Shown: in pieces, positions 21,939 through 24,282 of the stretch
Position numbering within the stretch: the first letter of the stretch is position 1
How the letters are laid out: each line of letters starts with the position of its first letter
Assembly: GCA_937967805.1 (NCBI GenBank)
Contig: CALBTC010000175.1
Span: 1-24,282, forward strand
Direction: 5' to 3'
DNA length: 24,282 bases
From: an uncultured Anaerolineaceae bacterium
GTDB taxonomy: Bacteria > Chloroflexota > Anaerolineae > Promineifilales > Promineifilaceae
Made by a program: the position numbers and the translations under genes
The notes under the pieces: generated by a model
Told to the model about the DNA's origin: nothing
The model's input: the letters and a program-made list of their open reading frames with translations, nothing else
The model's database searches: none

Positions 21939-22769
21939 ATGCCAAATTACCCTTATCCTGAAGTTCCCCGCTTTGAGCTGGATGCGCTGGGCATTCACAC
22001 AAGTTATTATGAGGCCGGAACGCCAAACGGCCGTCCTATCCTATTGCTGCACGGCATGTCTACCTCGGCCGACAGCTTCCGCGAGACGATGCACGAGCTG
22101 GCCGATGACCATTGGTTGATTGCGCCCGATATTCCCGGCTTTGGCTACACTGCTTCCACTGCACCGTACAACTTTCCCCATCTAGTGGAGTGGCTGGCTG
22201 CGTTTTGCCAGGCGCGCCATTTACCGTCGGTGGACTTGTTGGGGCATTCGTTTGGCGGCACGCTGGCTGTGTCGTATGCCGTCGATTATCCGGAACAGGT
22301 AGAGAAGATGCTGCTGCTGGCCCCGGCGGTGCTTTCTTCGGCCAACTATCCTGAGTTTGTCAGGCGGATTGGGGTAGGGTTGGGCTTGATCGATTTGGGT
22401 TCGGCCGTTTCGCAGTCCAAACTGTGGGTGCGGCGGCAAATCAAGACGCCGTTTTACGATCCGGATCGGATGCATGATTCGGTGTGGGACCGGCGTTTGA
22501 ACGACTATGAATTGGCGCGGCAGTCGGCCGATGTGTTGAAGGCATCGGCGTTTCATGATTTACGGCCGTCGCTCAGCAATCTCCACCACGAAGTCTGGCT
22601 GGTATGGGGCGAGAACGATCCCGTTGTTCCGCCCAGCGACGCTGACCAGTTGGCCGCCCATTTGCCCAATAGCCAGACGCACCTGCTGCCGGAATGTGGC
22701 CACGCGCCAATGCTGGAGAAACAGCGCGAGTTTCAGGCGATTGCCCGGCGGTTTTTGTCAAAAGAGTAA
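21939..22769 (+). CDS. Alpha/beta-fold hydrolase
   Basis: I chose the ATG at 21939 (276 residues). The longer frame from 21855 would overlap the divergent gene's 5' end and adds an unlikely sequence. The fold is clear: ILLLHGMSTS (34-43, oxyanion), GHSFGGTLA with Ser104, WGENDPVVP with Asp227, and ECGHAPML with His255. It resembles the C-C-hydrolase/haloperoxidase/epoxide-hydrolase clan. The reaction cannot be fixed from sequence. No Shine-Dalgarno is visible, and GATAAG (21924-21929) may be a -10 of a near-leaderless message. The octamer at 21882 is in the upstream gap. Downstream is the LOG gene. Confidence 0.92.
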   Translation: MPNYPYPEVPRFELDALGIHTSYYEAGTPNGRPILLLHGMSTSADSFRETMHELADDHWLIAPDIPGFGYTASTAPYNFPHLVEWLAAFCQARHLPSVDLLGHSFGGTLAVSYAVDYPEQVEKMLLLAPAVLSSANYPEFVRRIGVGLGLIDLGSAVSQSKLWVRRQIKTPFYDPDRMHDSVWDRRLNDYELARQSADVLKASAFHDLRPSLSNLHHEVWLVWGENDPVVPPSDADQLAAHLPNSQTHLLPECGHAPMLEKQREFQAIARRFLSKE

Positions 22770-22770
22770 G

Positions 22771-22845
22771 CAAGTGGGCAAGCTTGCAAGTAATCAAGTT
22801 CTCAAGTGTTCACGTTAAAACTTGAGCACTTGAGCACCTGATCAC
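22771..22845. repeat. CAAGT/ACTTG intergenic repeat with inverted arms
   Basis: The spacer has repeated CAAGT words and a facing pair CTCAAGTG (22801-22808) and CACTTGAG (22827-22834). It may act as a weak terminator after the hydrolase gene. It resembles the CTTGCAAC-type repeat at 13882-13968. Confidence 0.5.
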
Positions 22846-22871
22846 TGTTCATTCATTTTTTAGGAAATTAC

Positions 22872-23414
22872 ATGGATAGGCGTACCATTTCAGTTTTTGG
22901 TAGTTCGGCCCCGCAGCCGGGGAGTGTGGCTTTTGAAGAAGCCCGGTTGGTGGGCAGATTGCTAGCGGAAGCCGGATTTGCCGTGGCCACCGGCGGCTAT
23001 TCGGGGACGATGACGGCCGTTTCTCAAGGCGCCTGTGAAGCAGACGGGCACGTCATAGGCGTGACGTGTGACCAGATTGAGCGGTTTCGGCCGTTGGGGC
23101 CAAACCAGTGGGTGAAGGAAGAGATTCGCTACAAGACGCTGCGCGAACGGCTTTTGCATTTGGTGACCAAAAGTGACGGCATGATCGTGCTGCCCGGCGG
23201 CATCGGCACATTGTCTGAAATGACGCTGGCCTGGAGTTTTTTGCAGGTGGGTGAAGTCCCGACGCAGCCGCTGGTGCTGTTGGGACCGCTGTGGCAGCAA
23301 ACGATCCAGGCGTTTTATTCACCCGACTACGTGCGCGAAAAAGATATGGGGCTGCTGCTGTTTGCCGACGATCCGGAAACGGCCGTGGCGCACATCGTTC
23401 GATACTGGCGTTAG
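22872..23414 (+). CDS. LOG-family nucleotide phosphoribohydrolase-like protein
   Basis: The protein has 180 residues, a usual length. The Rossmann-like core has ISVFGSSAP at the start, TGGYSGTMTAV (40-50), and the signature PGGIGTLSE (108-116) with the preceding TLRERLLHLV. LOG enzymes release free bases (cytokinins or other purines) from nucleoside 5'-monophosphates. Many bacterial members act in nucleotide salvage, so cytokinin production should not be assumed. AGGA lies upstream of the ATG. It is 109 bases before the isopentenyl phosphate kinase, separated by a repeat-bearing spacer. Confidence 0.9.
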   Translation: MDRRTISVFGSSAPQPGSVAFEEARLVGRLLAEAGFAVATGGYSGTMTAVSQGACEADGHVIGVTCDQIERFRPLGPNQWVKEEIRYKTLRERLLHLVTKSDGMIVLPGGIGTLSEMTLAWSFLQVGEVPTQPLVLLGPLWQQTIQAFYSPDYVREKDMGLLLFADDPETAVAHIVRYWR

Positions 23415-23430
23415 GCGCGTTGCTTAAAAT

Positions 23431-23516
23431 TATCTTGAACCGTAAAAGCCGCCAAGGCCGCAAAGATTTCCTTAAAATATTTCTTCGCACTCTTTGCGCC
23501 CTTTGCGGTTCATTTT
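23431..23516. repeat. CCGC(C)AAGG / TTTGCGCC intergenic repeat
   Basis: AAAGCCGCCAAGGCCGCAAAGATTTC is answered by CTCTTTGCGCCCTTTGCGGTTC on the far side, giving an imperfect hairpin between LOG and IPK genes. This word type is widespread in environmental genome spacers. Confidence 0.5.
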
Positions 23517-23523
23517 GAAACGT

Positions 23524-24282
23524 ATGGAGACACTTTTTCTCAAACTTGGCGGTTCGCTGATTACCGACAAAACCAAAGTAGAGCGGGTGCGCCACGATGT
23601 GCTGCTGCGGCTGGTAGAAGAAATTGCCCAGGCGCGGCGCGAAAATCCGGCGCTGCGCCTGGTGCTGGGGCAGGGCAGCGGCTCGTTTGGCCACGTGGCC
23701 GCCGCCAAACACGGCACGCGCCACGGCGTGACCGACGCCGCCGGCTGGCGCGGCTTTGCCGAGGTAAGCGACGCGGCGGCCCGGCTGAACCGGATGGTCG
23801 TGGCGGAGCTGCTGTTGGCCGGTGTGCCGGCGGTGAGCTTGTCGCCGTCGGCGTCGGTGGGGTGTGTAGACGGCCGTATTCAAACCATCGCCGTGCAGCC
23901 GGTGCAGGCGGCGCTGGCGGCGGGCCTGGTGCCGGTGGTGTATGGCGACGTGGCGTTTGATTCGGTGCGCGGCGGCACGATTGTCTCCACGGAAGAGGTG
24001 ATGATGGCGCTGGTGGCGGAGATACGGCCGTCGTGGCTGCTGCTGGCCGGGGAGACAACCGGCGTTTATGATTTGAAAGAACAGGTCATTCCGCTGATCA
24101 CTCAGGCCAACTATGCCGAAATTGAAGCCGCGCTGGGCGGTTCACGCGGTACGGACGTGACCGGCGGCATGGCCAGCAAGGTGCAAAGCATGTTGGCTTT
24201 GGTGGAACAGTTTCCCCAACTCTCCATTCGCATTTTCTCCGGGCTGGAGCCGGGCAATCTGGCCCAAACGCTGCTGAATCCG
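23524..24282 (+). CDS. Isopentenyl phosphate kinase (5' part, runs off the window)
   Basis: The frame is open from the ATG at 23524 to the last base, giving 253 codons with no stop. IPK phosphorylates isopentenyl phosphate to isopentenyl diphosphate with ATP, in the alternative mevalonate route. The amino-acid-kinase fold is clear: LKLGGSLITDK (6-16), VLGQGSGSFGH (47-57, with His57 the expected catalytic His of IPK, which sets it apart from carbamate or glutamate kinases), PVVYGDVAFD, STEE, LAGETTGVYD and DVTGGMASKV. The end of the protein is missing only because of the window edge. A mevalonate-phosphate decarboxylase is not in the window. IPKs are known from Archaea, plants and Chloroflexota. 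Confidence 0.93.
   Translation, partial: METLFLKLGGSLITDKTKVERVRHDVLLRLVEEIAQARRENPALRLVLGQGSGSFGHVAAAKHGTRHGVTDAAGWRGFAEVSDAAARLNRMVVAELLLAGVPAVSLSPSASVGCVDGRIQTIAVQPVQAALAAGLVPVVYGDVAFDSVRGGTIVSTEEVMMALVAEIRPSWLLLAGETTGVYDLKEQVIPLITQANYAEIEAALGGSRGTDVTGGMASKVQSMLALVEQFPQLSIRIFSGLEPGNLAQTLLNP

Larger units (their letters stand above)
1119..24031. repeat. Highly iterated palindromic octamer ACGGCCGT (45 copies)
   Basis: First bases of each copy by hand: 1119, 1213, 1678, 1818, 1842, 1994, 2054, 2528, 3410, 3736, 4366, 4954, 6130, 6220, 6775, 7196, 7213, 7295, 8895, 9444, 11055, 11211, 12196, 12777, 13299, 15257, 15572, 16300, 16874, 17692, 17899, 18506, 18663, 20078, 20328, 20469, 20809, 21351, 21882, 22027, 22562, 23013, 23379, 23870, 24024. 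Twenty-six are read Thr-Ala-Val, eight give x-Gly-Arg, six give Arg-Pro, and five are non-coding. One-base variants such as GCGGCCGT and TCGGCCGT are also common. Confidence 0.9.

Overview
The window looks like chromosomal DNA of an uncultured or filamentous member of the Chloroflexota, probably Anaerolineae-like. This is inference from gene content and style: Thr/Pro-rich linkers in exported proteins, GT-C type membrane proteins (one ending in a beta-sandwich), an isopentenyl phosphate kinase, several low-complexity intergenic repeat families, and moderately high GC. I see no phage, IS element, CRISPR array, rRNA or tRNA. The genes are mostly housekeeping, envelope and signalling genes, with no stretch over 300 bases lacking a gene.

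Layout. 1-794: a small His-rich membrane protein (minus strand) and a repeat-bearing spacer. 795-7220: a plus-strand run with a Gfo/Idh/MocA oxidoreductase, a hairpin terminator, an RtcB-type RNA ligase, an unrecognised protein translationally coupled to a large GT-C-like membrane protein, and a 58-residue membrane peptide with its own terminator. 7278-9853: two convergent exported-protein genes (an alpha/beta-hydrolase lipoprotein and a membrane-anchored C39-like peptidase with TPRs) separated by a bidirectional hairpin. 10033-12367: a coiled-coil/J-domain protein, an unknown small protein, a zinc-ribbon membrane protein and a VanZ-like protein. 12473-13783 (minus): scpA behind a tail-anchored multi-zinc-ribbon protein. 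13972-20614 (minus): a tight five-gene run, in transcription order a histidine-kinase-like protein, a LysM protein, an M23 peptidase lipoprotein, a 64-residue membrane protein and a second GT-C-like membrane protein. 20738-24282: a short, possibly broken ORF, a YheT-type hydrolase (minus), an alpha/beta hydrolase, a LOG-family protein and the 5' part of an isopentenyl phosphate kinase gene that runs off the end.

The most striking signal is not a gene. The palindromic octamer ACGGCCGT occurs 45 times by my hand count, where well under one or two would be expected from composition. It is spread through genes on both strands, most often read in the frame Thr-Ala-Val, and it also forms both arms of two terminator hairpins. 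It behaves like a highly iterated palindrome or a DNA-uptake/modification word. Other points of interest are a histidine-kinase-like protein whose phosphoacceptor His is Gln, intergenic-type repeats captured inside two coding sequences, and a coupled unknown-protein/GT-C pair.
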